The position numbers and the translations under genes were made by a program. Of a stretch of 64,000 nt of DNA, positions 17,884-27,246 are shown piece by piece (position 1 is the first letter of the stretch; the number at the start of each line of letters is the position of its first letter). The DNA is from Roseicyclus marinus (GTDB lineage Bacteria > Pseudomonadota > Alphaproteobacteria > Rhodobacterales > Rhodobacteraceae), in the NCBI RefSeq assembly GCF_030163795.1, contig NZ_JASJOF010000008.1, forward strand, positions 109,862 through 173,861. The letters run 5' to 3'. The notes beneath the pieces are model-generated. The model worked only from the letters and a program-made list of their open reading frames with translations. It had not been told where the DNA came from and did no database searches.

Positions 17884-18819
17884 ATGACCACCATCCTTTT
17901 CGCCGCCAAATCCGAGCGGTGGACCGCCTACGAAACCCCGCTGCGGCGCGCGCTGGAGGATGTGGGGCTGGCCCATGCCACCCTGACGGTCGAGGCGGAT
18001 CCGGCAACGGTCGATTACATCGTCTACGCCCCGAACAGCGGGCTCACCGATCTCACGCCCTACACGCGGCTCAAGGCGGTGCTGAACCTTTGGGCCGGGG
18101 TCGAGGATGTGGTGGGCAATCCCACCCTCAAGGTGCCGCTGGCGCGCATGGTCGACGACGGGCTGACCGAGGGGATGGTGGAATGGGTCACCGGCCATGT
18201 TCTGCGCCACCACCTCGGGATGGATCGGCATATCCTCGGTCAGGACGGGATCTGGCGCGGGGGTGACGCGCCGCCGCTGGCGCGGGACCGAAGCGTTGCT
18301 GTCCTTGGCCTCGGCGTGCTGGGCAGCGCCTGCGCCGGGATGCTGGCCCGATTGAATTTCCAAACCCATGGCTGGTCGCGCAGCCCCAAATCCGTGCCGG
18401 GCGTCACCTGCCACCATGGCGCAGACGGGCTGCGCGACGCGCTGAAGGCGGCCGAGATCGCGGTGCTGCTTTTGCCCAACACGCCCTCGACCGAGAATAC
18501 GCTGAACGCCGAGACACTTGCGCTGCTGCCCAAGGGTGCGGTGATCCTGAACCCCGGACGCGGCCCGCTGATCGAGGATGCAGCGCTGCTCGATGCGCTT
18601 GCCTCGGGACAGGTGGGTCATGCCACGCTCGACACGTTCCGGATCGAACCCCTCCCCGAAGACCATCCCTATTGGACCCACCCGCAGGTCACGGTGACGC
18701 CCCATATCGCCTCGGCCACACGCACCGAAAGCGCCGCGCGCACCATCGTGGAGAACATCCGCCGGGGCGAGGCGGGCGAGCCGTTCCGCCATCTCGTCGA
18801 CCGCGACAGGGGCTATTGA
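17884..18819 (+). CDS. ghrA: glyoxylate/hydroxypyruvate reductase A-like 2-hydroxyacid dehydrogenase
   Basis: This 311-aa NAD(P)-dependent D-2-hydroxyacid dehydrogenase has the nucleotide-binding GLGVLGSACA motif near residue 140, a catalytic arginine region in NPGRGPLIED, and the C-terminal His in TPHIASATR. This matches the GhrA subgroup, which reduces glyoxylate and hydroxypyruvate. It starts 18 nt after rodA and may be read through from that operon. The 81-nt gap after it contains a CTTCATCTTCCTCCAAATAC string of a Rhodobacteraceae intergenic repeat type. Confidence 0.86.
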   Translation: MTTILFAAKSERWTAYETPLRRALEDVGLAHATLTVEADPATVDYIVYAPNSGLTDLTPYTRLKAVLNLWAGVEDVVGNPTLKVPLARMVDDGLTEGMVEWVTGHVLRHHLGMDRHILGQDGIWRGGDAPPLARDRSVAVLGLGVLGSACAGMLARLNFQTHGWSRSPKSVPGVTCHHGADGLRDALKAAEIAVLLLPNTPSTENTLNAETLALLPKGAVILNPGRGPLIEDAALLDALASGQVGHATLDTFRIEPLPEDHPYWTHPQVTVTPHIASATRTESAARTIVENIRRGEAGEPFRHLVDRDRGY

Positions 18820-18900
18820 GGCGGGCCCACCCCTTCATCTTCCTCCAAATACGGACGATCCCGACCCACCGCTGGCCTGACCTTGCCCAAGGGCGAAATC

Positions 18901-19689
18901 TCAGCGCAGGCGCGGCGGGCGATCCGGGTCCATTCCGGGCGCGGCCCCGACGACCTGCTCGGCCGTGGAAGCTTCTGGCAGGTCGAAGCGCAAACCAACC
19001 CGGGCCAGTCGCGCGGCGAAGGCATCGGAGGCCCGGAAAAAGCCCACATCGAGCGTGCCAGCCTCGATCCCGGAAAAGGTGAGCGCATCGCCGACCGCGC
19101 GCGCCAGCGCCGGTTCGGCGCCCGGAACGGCATCGACGAAGGCCATCAGATGCCCGCGCCGCCCGCCGGCATAGGTCGCGGCAACAAGATAGGCGTTGCG
19201 TGCCAAGCCCTCGGCCGTGGCCAGCCGCGCGTCCAGCGCGGTCAGCAGCGCCTCGGGCAAACCGGCCGGGGGCTGCAGCGTTTCGGGCCGTTCCTCCACC
19301 TCTTCGGGGGCTGCGGCGAGCGTGTCGGCGAGCCAATCGACCGAGGCTGCCTCGATCAGGATCGAGGAGGGGGCGACGCCAAGGTTCACGCCCAGCCCGA
19401 TCCCCTGCCCCGCCAGCATCCCCGCCAATGCCCGCCCAGACAAGGCGGCATAGGGCGCGGCCCCCTCGGCAAAGGCGGTCAGCCGTTCCTCGCGGTCGAA
19501 AACGAGGACGAAGCGCTGATCCTCGACCGGGAAGATCGCGGGGCGGATACGCTCGCCCTCGGGTTCGGCCTCGAGCAGCAGGACCAGTTCCGATCCCGCC
19601 AGCCGGTCGTAGAAGCGCAGGCGTAGGGCATCGTCGCCGGGGGCTGCCTCCATCGCGGCATGCGCTTGGTCCAGCGGGGTCATCGTCAT
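18901..19689 (-). CDS. SseB-family N-terminal domain protein
   Basis: This 262-aa protein begins MTMTPLDQAHAAM and carries the SseB-like pattern of a small enzyme-free fold (FYDRLAGSELVLLLEAEPEG, then VFDREERLTAFA and ALSGRALAGML). Its function is unknown in this context. The ATG overlaps the stop of the uracil-DNA glycosylase gene by 4 nt, so the two are coupled. Confidence 0.7.
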   Translation of the reverse strand: MTMTPLDQAHAAMEAAPGDDALRLRFYDRLAGSELVLLLEAEPEGERIRPAIFPVEDQRFVLVFDREERLTAFAEGAAPYAALSGRALAGMLAGQGIGLGVNLGVAPSSILIEAASVDWLADTLAAAPEEVEERPETLQPPAGLPEALLTALDARLATAEGLARNAYLVAATYAGGRRGHLMAFVDAVPGAEPALARAVGDALTFSGIEAGTLDVGFFRASDAFAARLARVGLRFDLPEASTAEQVVGAAPGMDPDRPPRLR

Positions 19690-20285
19690 GGGGCCTCCAG
19701 CACTTGCCGCAACCGGGCGCGCAGGACGGGCAAAAGCTCGGCCTCGAACCACGGGTTTTTCCTGAGCCATGCCGTATTGCGCCAAGACGGATGGGGCAAG
19801 GGAAAGACCGCGGGCGCGTGGTCGCGCCAGCCGCGGACACGGTCGGTCACGGCCATGCGCCCCGGCAGATGCCAGCCCTGCGCCGCGCCGCCGACCAGGA
19901 GGGTCAGGGCGACCGGGCCGATCCGGTCCAGCACGGCCCGCCGCCATGTCGCGGCACAGATCGCGGGCGGCGGCAGATCGCTGCCCCGTGCATCATAGCC
20001 CGGGAAACAAAAGGCCATGGGCACGATGGCAACCCGGTCCTGGTCGTAGAATTCCTCGGGCGTGACGCCCATCCAGTCGCGCAACCTGTCGCCGGACGGG
20101 TCGGAAAACGGCCGCCCGGCCAGATGAACGCGCATCCCCGGCGCCTGCCCCGCAACGAGGATCCGCGCGCCGGGGCGGAACCACGGCACCGGGCGCGGCA
20201 TGTGCGCGGTTGCAGTGGCCGCGAAACGCTCGGCGCACAGACGACAGGCTGCGATCCGGTCGGAAAGCTCGGGGTTCTGATCCAT
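19686..20285 (-). CDS. uracil-DNA glycosylase family protein
   Basis: This 199-aa protein of the UDG superfamily (COG1573-like) should excise uracil or related bases from DNA. The water-activating loop is VAGQAPGMRVH followed by GRPFSDPSGDRLRDWMG, and the minor-groove loop is HPSWRN. A CRLC pair near residue 20 might be part of an Fe-S site as in family 4/5 enzymes, but the remaining ligands are not certain. The start at MDQNPELSDR is chosen over a 15-residue extension. Confidence 0.85.
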   Translation of the reverse strand: MDQNPELSDRIAACRLCAERFAATATAHMPRPVPWFRPGARILVAGQAPGMRVHLAGRPFSDPSGDRLRDWMGVTPEEFYDQDRVAIVPMAFCFPGYDARGSDLPPPAICAATWRRAVLDRIGPVALTLLVGGAAQGWHLPGRMAVTDRVRGWRDHAPAVFPLPHPSWRNTAWLRKNPWFEAELLPVLRARLRQVLEAP

Positions 20286-20510
20286 GCACCAAAGCCTAAG
20301 TGGCGCGGGACGCGCGGCAAGCAGGTGCAAGACCGCACCCTGACCGCACTAAAGATAACAAATTGTAACCAATCACGCGCGATTGAGGCAGATTGGACAT
20401 AATACCGCCCCATAGTGCCGTTAGTCTTGTTATCGTGGACCGGGGCTTGAGACCCCCGGCCGAACGGCAAACACGACCAGACAGGCAAATCTCGGAGCGC
20501 TGACACAGGC

Positions 20511-21173
20511 ATGTTGGAATTCGTCGAAGTCTCGAAATCCTTCTGGACCGGGGAACGGCGCAAGGTCATCCTCGACCGCGCCTCGTTCCGGGTCGAGCTG
20601 GGATCGTCGCTGGGCATCCTTGCACCCAATGGCGCGGGCAAGACCACCTTGATCAAGATGATGGCCGGCCTCGAGAAACCCGACGAGGGGCACATCTACC
20701 GCGATGCGCGCATCTCGTTCCCGCTGGGGTTCATGGGGGGCGTGATCCCGCGCCTGTCGGCCTGTGAGAACAGCCGCTACATCGCGCAGCTCTACGGGTT
20801 GGACGCCGATTACGTCGAAGCCTTCTGCCGCTGGGTCTGCGGGATCGAGGAATATTTCGACATGCCGGTCGGGACTTATTCGGCAGGCATGCGGGCGCGG
20901 TTCAATTTCGCGCTGATGCTGGCGCTGGATTTCGACATCTACCTGATCGACGAAGGCATGCCGCAGACGACGGATGCCGAGTTCAACCGCAAGGCTGGCA
21001 GCATCCTTGCAGAACGGTTGAAGAATGCGACCGTGATCATCGTGTCCCACCAGGCGCAGACGCTGGAGAAATTCGCCCGCAAGGCCGCGGTTTTGCGGGA
21101 CGGTCAACTCTACCAGTTCGACACGCTCGAAGAGGCGAAGCAGCTCTATGACTACGACACCCAAGGCGCGTAA
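20511..21173 (+). CDS. kpsT: capsule polysaccharide ABC exporter ATPase, KpsT-like
   Basis: This 220-aa ABC ATPase drives export of group 2-type capsule. Motifs are Walker A APNGAGKTT (residues 38-46), signature YSAGMRARF, Walker B FDIYLIDEG followed by the KpsT-type MPQTTDAEF, and the H-loop VSHQ. The first Walker A residue is Ala rather than the usual Gly. The following kpsE-like gene starts 26 nt inside this one. No permease (kpsM) is visible in the window. Confidence 0.9.
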   Translation: MLEFVEVSKSFWTGERRKVILDRASFRVELGSSLGILAPNGAGKTTLIKMMAGLEKPDEGHIYRDARISFPLGFMGGVIPRLSACENSRYIAQLYGLDADYVEAFCRWVCGIEEYFDMPVGTYSAGMRARFNFALMLALDFDIYLIDEGMPQTTDAEFNRKAGSILAERLKNATVIIVSHQAQTLEKFARKAAVLRDGQLYQFDTLEEAKQLYDYDTQGA

Positions 21174-22866
21174 GTTCCGCATCCGTCGCAGCGATGCGCC
21201 GCACCCGGCCCCCGGCCGGCCCGAGGCGCAGGCACCCCGACCGCAGCGCGCAGCGCCGCCGCCCATTGCACCCGAGGATTTGCTGGCCGCACCCGCGGAG
21301 CCCGAGGACGGGTTCGCCGACTTCGCCCTGCCCGGATCGCCCGCCGCCGCCCGCAAGGCGCAAGCCGCCAATCCCGCGCCCGAGGCAGGAGCCGCCACCG
21401 GGGCCGCGACACCGCGGGAACTGGCCGCGATCCGCGCCGAGGGGCTGACCGGGCGTCAATTGCGCATGGCGCGACGGACGGCGCAAAAACATGGCCTTTC
21501 GCCGGGGTCCGATTTCGACGCGGTGCGCCTGCTTCGGGCGCGCGGCATTGATCCTTTCGCGCCGGCGAATGCGCTGGACCTGGTGATGGAAGAGACCCAA
21601 GGCGAGGCCGCAGGGGCGGCCAATGCGGCGCCCGTGTCGAACTTGCCCGCCACCACGCGCCCGGTGCAGCCGCCCGGACCGCCCGCCGCGCCCCGTCCGC
21701 TGACCGCCGACCAGCGCGCGGCCGAGATCATGAAAGTTCAGCGCGACATCGCGCGGCGCAGGCGCAAGCGTCTGGTGCTGATGGCCTCGCGGCTGGGGAT
21801 CTTCGTGCTGCTGCCAACGCTGCTGGTGGCCTATTATTTCTACATGGTCGCTACGCCGCTCTACGCCACGAACACCGAATTCGTGATCCAGAAAGCCGAA
21901 AGCAGTTCGAGTTCCGCCGGGGGGCTTGGCGGGCTTCTGGGGGGAAGCAGTTTCGCGACCGTGCAGGAAAGCATCGTGGTCCAAAGCTACCTCGAAAGCC
22001 GCGAGGCGATGTTGCGGCTGGACGAGGAGCTTGGGTTCCGCGCGCATTTCTCGGACCCAACCGTCGACCCGCTGGTGCGGCTCGCACCCGATGCTTCGGT
22101 CGAGGATGTGTATGCGACCTACCGCAACCAGTTAACCATCGGTTACGATCCGACCGAAGGTGTTATCAAGATGGAAATGCTGGCGACCGATCCGGCCACC
22201 AGCCAGGCGTTTTCCGAGGCGTTGATCCGCTATGCCGAGGAACGCGTCGACCAGATGAGCCAGCGCCTGCGCGAAGACCAGATGGCGGGCGCACGCGAAA
22301 GCTACGAGGAGGCCGAAACACGCGTCGCCGAGGCGCAGGCGCGGGTTCTTGCGCTTCAGGAACGGCGTGGCGTTCTGTCGGCGGAGGCAGAGGTTTCGAC
22401 CATCTTCCAGCAGATCTCGACCTTCGAGCTGGAGCTGCAACAAGAACGGCTGCGGCTGGCCGAGATCATGGCGGCGGCCCGCCCCAATTCGACCCGGGTG
22501 CAGATCGCCGAGAACAACATCGCGCGGCTCGAGACGCTCTTGGCGGAACTGCGCGGCGGTTTGACCGAAACGCAGACCGGCGACGCGTCGCTGGCGCGGA
22601 TCCAGTCGGAGCTGCTGATCGCGCAGGCCGATCTGGAAACCCGGCAGATGATGCTGTCGCAGGCGTTGCAGAATCAGGAATCGGCCCGGATCGAGGCGAA
22701 CCGCCAATCTCTCTACCTGTCGATGGGCGTTTTCCCGGTCCAGCCCGACCGCGCCGCCTATCCGCGCGCGTTCGAGAACACGCTTCTTGCGTTTCTGGTA
22801 TTCGCGGGCATCTACCTGATGGTAACGATGACCGTCACGATCCTGCGCGAGCAGGTGAGTTCCTGA
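21148..22866 (+). CDS. kpsE: capsule polysaccharide export inner-membrane protein, KpsE-like
   Basis: This 572-aa polysaccharide co-polymerase/export protein has a long Ala/Pro-rich cytoplasmic N-terminus (about residues 1-200), a membrane span at about 208-230, the Wzz/KpsE periplasmic domain starting PLYATNTEFVIQ, a long coiled coil (about 360-520), and a second span near the C-terminus. The KpsE homologue normally links the ABC exporter to the outer-membrane channel. The extended N-terminus is longer than in enteric KpsE but common in Rhodobacteraceae as far as I recall. Confidence 0.88.
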   Translation: MTTTPKARKFRIRRSDAPHPAPGRPEAQAPRPQRAAPPPIAPEDLLAAPAEPEDGFADFALPGSPAAARKAQAANPAPEAGAATGAATPRELAAIRAEGLTGRQLRMARRTAQKHGLSPGSDFDAVRLLRARGIDPFAPANALDLVMEETQGEAAGAANAAPVSNLPATTRPVQPPGPPAAPRPLTADQRAAEIMKVQRDIARRRRKRLVLMASRLGIFVLLPTLLVAYYFYMVATPLYATNTEFVIQKAESSSSSAGGLGGLLGGSSFATVQESIVVQSYLESREAMLRLDEELGFRAHFSDPTVDPLVRLAPDASVEDVYATYRNQLTIGYDPTEGVIKMEMLATDPATSQAFSEALIRYAEERVDQMSQRLREDQMAGARESYEEAETRVAEAQARVLALQERRGVLSAEAEVSTIFQQISTFELELQQERLRLAEIMAAARPNSTRVQIAENNIARLETLLAELRGGLTETQTGDASLARIQSELLIAQADLETRQMMLSQALQNQESARIEANRQSLYLSMGVFPVQPDRAAYPRAFENTLLAFLVFAGIYLMVTMTVTILREQVSS

Positions 22867-22892
22867 CCAGACAAGACCCGGAAGGCCAAGAG

Positions 22893-23726
22893 ATGAAGAT
22901 TGTTGACGCCGGGGCGGCGCGCCTCGGCAACGACCTGCCCCTGACCGTGATCGCGGGGCCCTGCCAGCTGGAAAGCCGCGACCATGCCCTGATGATCGCC
23001 CGCACGATGGCCGAAGCCTGCGCCGCAGTGGGCGCGGCCTACGTGTTCAAGGGCAGCTACGACAAGGCCAACCGCACCAGCCTGAAGGGCAAGCGCGGCC
23101 TTGGCATGGACGAGGGGTTGGCGGTGCTCGACGCCGTGAAGGCCGAGATCGGCTGCCCCGTTCTGACCGATGTGCATGGCCCCGAGCAATGCAGCGCGGT
23201 GGCGGGCGTGTGCGATATCTTGCAGATCCCGGCCTTTTTGTGCCGCCAGACCGACCTGTTGCTGGCCGCGGGCGAGACGGGGGCGGTGATCAACGTCAAG
23301 AAGGGGCAATTCCTGGCACCCTGGGACATGCCCAATGTCGTGGCCAAGATCGAATCCACCGGCAATACCCGCATCCTGCTGACCGAACGCGGCGCAAGTT
23401 TCGGCTACAACACGCTGGTCACCGACATGCGGTCGCTGCCCGAGATGATGAAGACCGGCTACCCGGTCATCATGGACGCGACCCATGCGGTGCAGCAACC
23501 CGGCGGTCAGGGCGGCAGTTCCGGCGGGCAGCGCGAATTCGCGCCCGTCATGGCGCGGGCGGCCGTATCGCTGGGCATCGCAGGCGTTTTCATCGAGACG
23601 CATGAAGACCCCGACCGCGCGCCGAGCGACGGGCCGAACATGATCCCGCTCGACCAGATGCCCGCGCTGGTGGCAAGCCTCATGGGCTTTGACCGGCTGG
23701 CCAAGGGCGATCCGATCCGGCTGTGA
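22893..23726 (+). CDS. kdsA: 3-deoxy-D-manno-octulosonate 8-phosphate synthase
   Basis: This 277-aa enzyme condenses phosphoenolpyruvate with arabinose 5-phosphate to make Kdo 8-phosphate, needed for lipopolysaccharide and Kdo-anchored capsule. Signature blocks are IAGPCQLES near the N-terminus, FKGSYDKANRTS, and TERGASFGYNTLVTDMR. Its place after kpsT-kpsE fits a Kdo-linked capsule. Between its stop and the tRNA there are 105 nt without a gene. Confidence 0.96.
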   Translation: MKIVDAGAARLGNDLPLTVIAGPCQLESRDHALMIARTMAEACAAVGAAYVFKGSYDKANRTSLKGKRGLGMDEGLAVLDAVKAEIGCPVLTDVHGPEQCSAVAGVCDILQIPAFLCRQTDLLLAAGETGAVINVKKGQFLAPWDMPNVVAKIESTGNTRILLTERGASFGYNTLVTDMRSLPEMMKTGYPVIMDATHAVQQPGGQGGSSGGQREFAPVMARAAVSLGIAGVFIETHEDPDRAPSDGPNMIPLDQMPALVASLMGFDRLAKGDPIRL

Positions 23727-23831
23727 CGCGCCGCGAAACACGCCCCGGAAACGCCCCGCGAGAAAGCGTGGGAATTGTCGATTCCGGGGCTTGATCCCCC
23801 CGCGCTTGCAAAGTAACTAGCGCGGCACGGT

Positions 23832-23906
23832 TGGGGTGTAGCCAAGCGGTAAGGCAGCGGTTTTTGGTACCGTGTACCGTAGGTTCGAATCCTACCACCC
23901 CAGCCA
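23832..23906 (+). tRNA. tRNA-Gln (anticodon TTG), CCA encoded
   Basis: The acceptor stem TGGGGTG pairs with CACCCCA, with a G discriminator and an encoded CCA (23904-23906). The D-arm is GCC...GGC, the anticodon arm GCGGT-TTTTGGT-ACCGT gives anticodon TTG, and the T-arm is GTAGG-TTCGAAT-CCTAC. Its 3' end is the probable integration site of the island that starts immediately after it. Confidence 0.95.
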
Positions 23907-26684
23907 ATGCCACACAAAAAGAACATATTAACCAATGGGTTAGTCGCTGATCAAGCGGCCAACCCCCCGTGTGTGCGTCACACTGCTTCACAAGCTGCTT
24001 CACATCGCCCGCCCCGCAGGCGGGCGCCGGCAGGCCGGAGATGGGGGCTGCACCTCATCCGCAGAAACGGAATCTTCCACTTCCGCCGCCGCTGGCCAGT
24101 TGCGCTCCAAGAAATCGGTGCGCCTGCGTTTCTGTCCATTTCGCTTCAGAGCAACGTCCTCTCCGACGCAACACGGCGGGCCTGCACCTTGCGGACCGCG
24201 CTGGAAGAAGGAGAACGACGCGTGTTGAACGAGATTGCCGGCGATCCTGTGGACCAAACCCGCGCGAGGACACTTCTGCAAGAGATGGTGCGGGCGGCCG
24301 TCGCCAGGATGCTTGCAGACCTCGAGGCGCCGGCTTGCCCTGACCACAACGACGATCGGCTCGCCGCAATCCGCGCGGAGTTGGCCGACATCAGAACTGC
24401 GCTCAAACTGCGCGATTGGTCTGGCGCGGCAGCGGCAGCGCGCGGCGCCGCGGACACCGTAGGGCTCGATGATGCGGCGCTCAGCGATCCCGGTCTCGCA
24501 CGGCAGGTGCTCGTCACCCGCAAGCGGCTGCTCGATCTCGAAGCCCAAGTCGAGGAGACTTTCGACGATCCCTTGCAACTTGGCCGGGACCTCCTCGCGG
24601 ATCACGTCCTCAAGCCGACCCGCGAGGGCCTGCAACCGCCCATGACCTTGTCGGAGGCCACCCGTAAGGCCCTTGCCGACGCACCCTCCTCCGTCGAGAG
24701 AAAGATCCAGGTTGTCGGCGATCTCGCCGTCGCCGTTTTCGGCGACATCCCCGTGAAAAGCCTGCACCAGCAGGGCGTGATGGACTTCTTCGAATTCGTC
24801 TGGTGGTTGCCGAAGAACCACGGCAAAGCCCACGGCAAGAACCGCTTCAAGCGCGAAGGCAAGACCCTATGCCCCAAGGCAGAGCGCGCACAGGCGGACG
24901 CGCGAGACGCTGAGGTCATTGCATCCATCCTGGCCGACGAGACGTTGTCGAAGCCAGATCGTCGGCGTCTTCTCGCGGAGCAGCTGACGCCGCGCCTGAC
25001 CGACACCTACGTCGTCGTCTTGCGCGACATGTTCCAGCGTATCGTGAAGGCAGCCTTGGGTGCTCGAGCCGTGGGACGCGATCTCGACGACGACGAAAGG
25101 ATCGTGCCGACGCAGAAAGCCCTCAGAAGAAAGATGGCGCTCTGGTGGAAGAGCGCGAAGACCCCCTGCGGACTCCCGACACGCGTGAGCACGCCGAAGC
25201 GCCGGCGGTCCTGGTCTCTGGAGCATTTGGGGCAGTGGCTGACATCGCCCATCTATACCGGATCTGCATCCCGCAAGCAGCGCATTCGACCTGCGAGTGG
25301 CGCACGGCGCGTGATCGTCCGGGACGCTCTTTACTGGGTCCCTCTCATCCTCGTCACGATGGGAATGCGGCCTGAAGAAGTCCTGCAATTGCAGACAAAG
25401 AACGTCCTGTTGCGTGACGGTATCTTCTGCCTGTCAATCGAGAACAGGACCAAGACCGAACAATCGCGGCGTATCCTCCCAGTCCCTGAGCTCCTCATCC
25501 AGCTCGGCTTCATGGACTGGGTTCGCCAAAAACGGCGGCGCGGCGACGTCTGGCTGTTCCCCGAAATTCCTGAAGATGCCTCTCATGGAAAACGCTCGCA
25601 GATCTTTGGCGACCGGATGCGAACGAAGCTCAAATCTCTCAAGATACATTGCGGGCAAGAAGACATTTACGCGATGCGCCGCACCCTGTCCTCGAAGCTT
25701 CTCCACGCAGGGGCCGACACCGGCGTGCGTCAGCGGATCCTCGGTCATCTCGAAGGCACGACGGTCGACATGCATTACTCCGACGACGGTCTTCGCGAGT
25801 TGAAGGAAATCCTCGATGCCATCGACTATGGCGTCGTCGTCGCGCACGATCGCAATATGGGCTTTCCGGTGGTCGTCGCTTGCCGCCACACATCTCTGCC
25901 ACCGGCCGAAATCTGTGTGGCCCTTCAGGCAGACGGATGCGTCGCCGCAATCGAAGTCACCCTTGCAGACAGCGGCGAGAGCATTCTTGCGGCGAGAATT
26001 GAGTCGACCAAGCTTGCGGACAGCCATGAACTGGCGGCTGCACCTGTTCGGGGACTCGAAGACGTCGCCGCAGACCTCGAACGGCTGTTTCGTGAATACG
26101 ATCTGCTCATGCCTTCAGACACGGACACGGCGCAGGCCGTGGAGCATCTTCTGATCTTCGCGCCTCCCCGGACAGATCATGACTGCGGAAATATCGTTGC
26201 GGCGGGCCAAGGTAGACCAACCGTGAGTGAAAAGGCTGGGGCGGAAGATGCCTCTGGCGCGTCATCGGTGTCGAACGTTTCGACGGATTCAGGCACCCCA
26301 CGAGCTGGGGTCGGCGACATCGTCCTCACCAGCTATCTCGGCCAGAGACCCCGGGTGGCCAAGCCGGGCGGGCACCTTGGCCTCGTCGTCGGCGAGAAGA
26401 CGCTCGGCGCACGCCGGTTCCTCGACCTCGCGCATGTCACGACTGACGATCGGGAGATCCGCGCATACCATCTCGTTCTCGCCAGCCACGATCAGCTGAG
26501 GGAGATCGGCATCGACTCGCCCGCGATCTTCGACATGCGCAAACGGGTGCTTCTGGAGGTCGGCGACACGAATGTGACGACCCCGCGCGTCGCATGCCTT
26601 CCGTCGACCATCATGGCGCGGATGCGCGAAGCCCTTGTCGCAGCCGGTGATGTCGCGCCGAGGCCCATGTCGGATGAACACTGA
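23907..26684 (+). CDS. tyrosine-type site-specific integrase with C-terminal extension
   Basis: This protein of up to 925 aa has an N-terminal region with IRRNGIFHFRRRWP (DUF6538-like), a core-binding region, and a catalytic domain with Arg488 (MRPEE), YAMRR at 588-592 in place of the usual HxxRH, GH in ILGHLEG, and nucleophile Tyr624. The first ATG directly follows the tRNA CCA; a GTG at 23973 is an alternative start. After residue 630 comes about 300 aa not typical of integrases. Its last part (about 801-925, beginning GVGDIVLTSYLGQR) resembles PemK/MazF-like small barrels. It should integrate and excise the island at tRNA-Gln. Confidence 0.85.
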   Translation: MPHKKNILTNGLVADQAANPPCVRHTASQAASHRPPRRRAPAGRRWGLHLIRRNGIFHFRRRWPVALQEIGAPAFLSISLQSNVLSDATRRACTLRTALEEGERRVLNEIAGDPVDQTRARTLLQEMVRAAVARMLADLEAPACPDHNDDRLAAIRAELADIRTALKLRDWSGAAAAARGAADTVGLDDAALSDPGLARQVLVTRKRLLDLEAQVEETFDDPLQLGRDLLADHVLKPTREGLQPPMTLSEATRKALADAPSSVERKIQVVGDLAVAVFGDIPVKSLHQQGVMDFFEFVWWLPKNHGKAHGKNRFKREGKTLCPKAERAQADARDAEVIASILADETLSKPDRRRLLAEQLTPRLTDTYVVVLRDMFQRIVKAALGARAVGRDLDDDERIVPTQKALRRKMALWWKSAKTPCGLPTRVSTPKRRRSWSLEHLGQWLTSPIYTGSASRKQRIRPASGARRVIVRDALYWVPLILVTMGMRPEEVLQLQTKNVLLRDGIFCLSIENRTKTEQSRRILPVPELLIQLGFMDWVRQKRRRGDVWLFPEIPEDASHGKRSQIFGDRMRTKLKSLKIHCGQEDIYAMRRTLSSKLLHAGADTGVRQRILGHLEGTTVDMHYSDDGLRELKEILDAIDYGVVVAHDRNMGFPVVVACRHTSLPPAEICVALQADGCVAAIEVTLADSGESILAARIESTKLADSHELAAAPVRGLEDVAADLERLFREYDLLMPSDTDTAQAVEHLLIFAPPRTDHDCGNIVAAGQGRPTVSEKAGAEDASGASSVSNVSTDSGTPRAGVGDIVLTSYLGQRPRVAKPGGHLGLVVGEKTLGARRFLDLAHVTTDDREIRAYHLVLASHDQLREIGIDSPAIFDMRKRVLLEVGDTNVTTPRVACLPSTIMARMREALVAAGDVAPRPMSDEH

Positions 26685-26872
26685 AGAACATTACGGTCCC
26701 GAATGCTCACCCATTCCCGTCCCGATATTCGCAAAGGATCGAAACTGCCACGACCGGCACGCGGCGGGCCTGTGCGATTTACCGGGACGTGAGAATTCGG
26801 ACTGTAGGAAAACGCCTTCGTCTGATGGGAAATCGCCAATCTTCGCATCGATCATTCAGAAAAGGACATGCA

Positions 26873-27193
26873 ATGGACGATTTCCGTGAACGCGATCTCG
26901 GGCAGGTCGAGACATATCTGAGAAGGCAGAATCCCGACTTGCCCCGTCTGAGGTTGATCGCACAGTCTCATTACTCTTCACCAGGCTTCGCCTTCATTAT
27001 CGTCCTGGGGGTCGATGATGATACGCTCCGTCGTCGTGCGACGCGGGCTGCAGCCACGGCGCTGCTTCAACAAATCGGATATGTTGTCGAACTCGAGCCT
27101 GGGCGCGACGTCTATGAGTTAGTTCCGGAGCGTCCGCGCTCGAAGCACGAAGAACTCATGATCCTTTCAGTTTTTCAGAACCGGATCCTGTAG
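26873..27193 (+). CDS. hypothetical protein
   Basis: This 106-aa protein begins MDDFRERDLGQVETYLRRQ and has an alternating basic/acidic body with a conserved-looking core (FAFIIVLGVDDDTLRRRA). I do not recognise it. An AAAGGAC ribosome site lies upstream of the ATG at 26873; the 28-residue extension is less likely. The 188-nt gap before it shows nothing identifiable. Confidence 0.55.
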   Translation: MDDFRERDLGQVETYLRRQNPDLPRLRLIAQSHYSSPGFAFIIVLGVDDDTLRRRATRAAATALLQQIGYVVELEPGRDVYELVPERPRSKHEELMILSVFQNRIL

Positions 27194-27246
27194 GGCGAGA
27201 TCTTTTGGAGGTGTTAACAAATCGTATTGGTCGCCCAATCGCTCCG

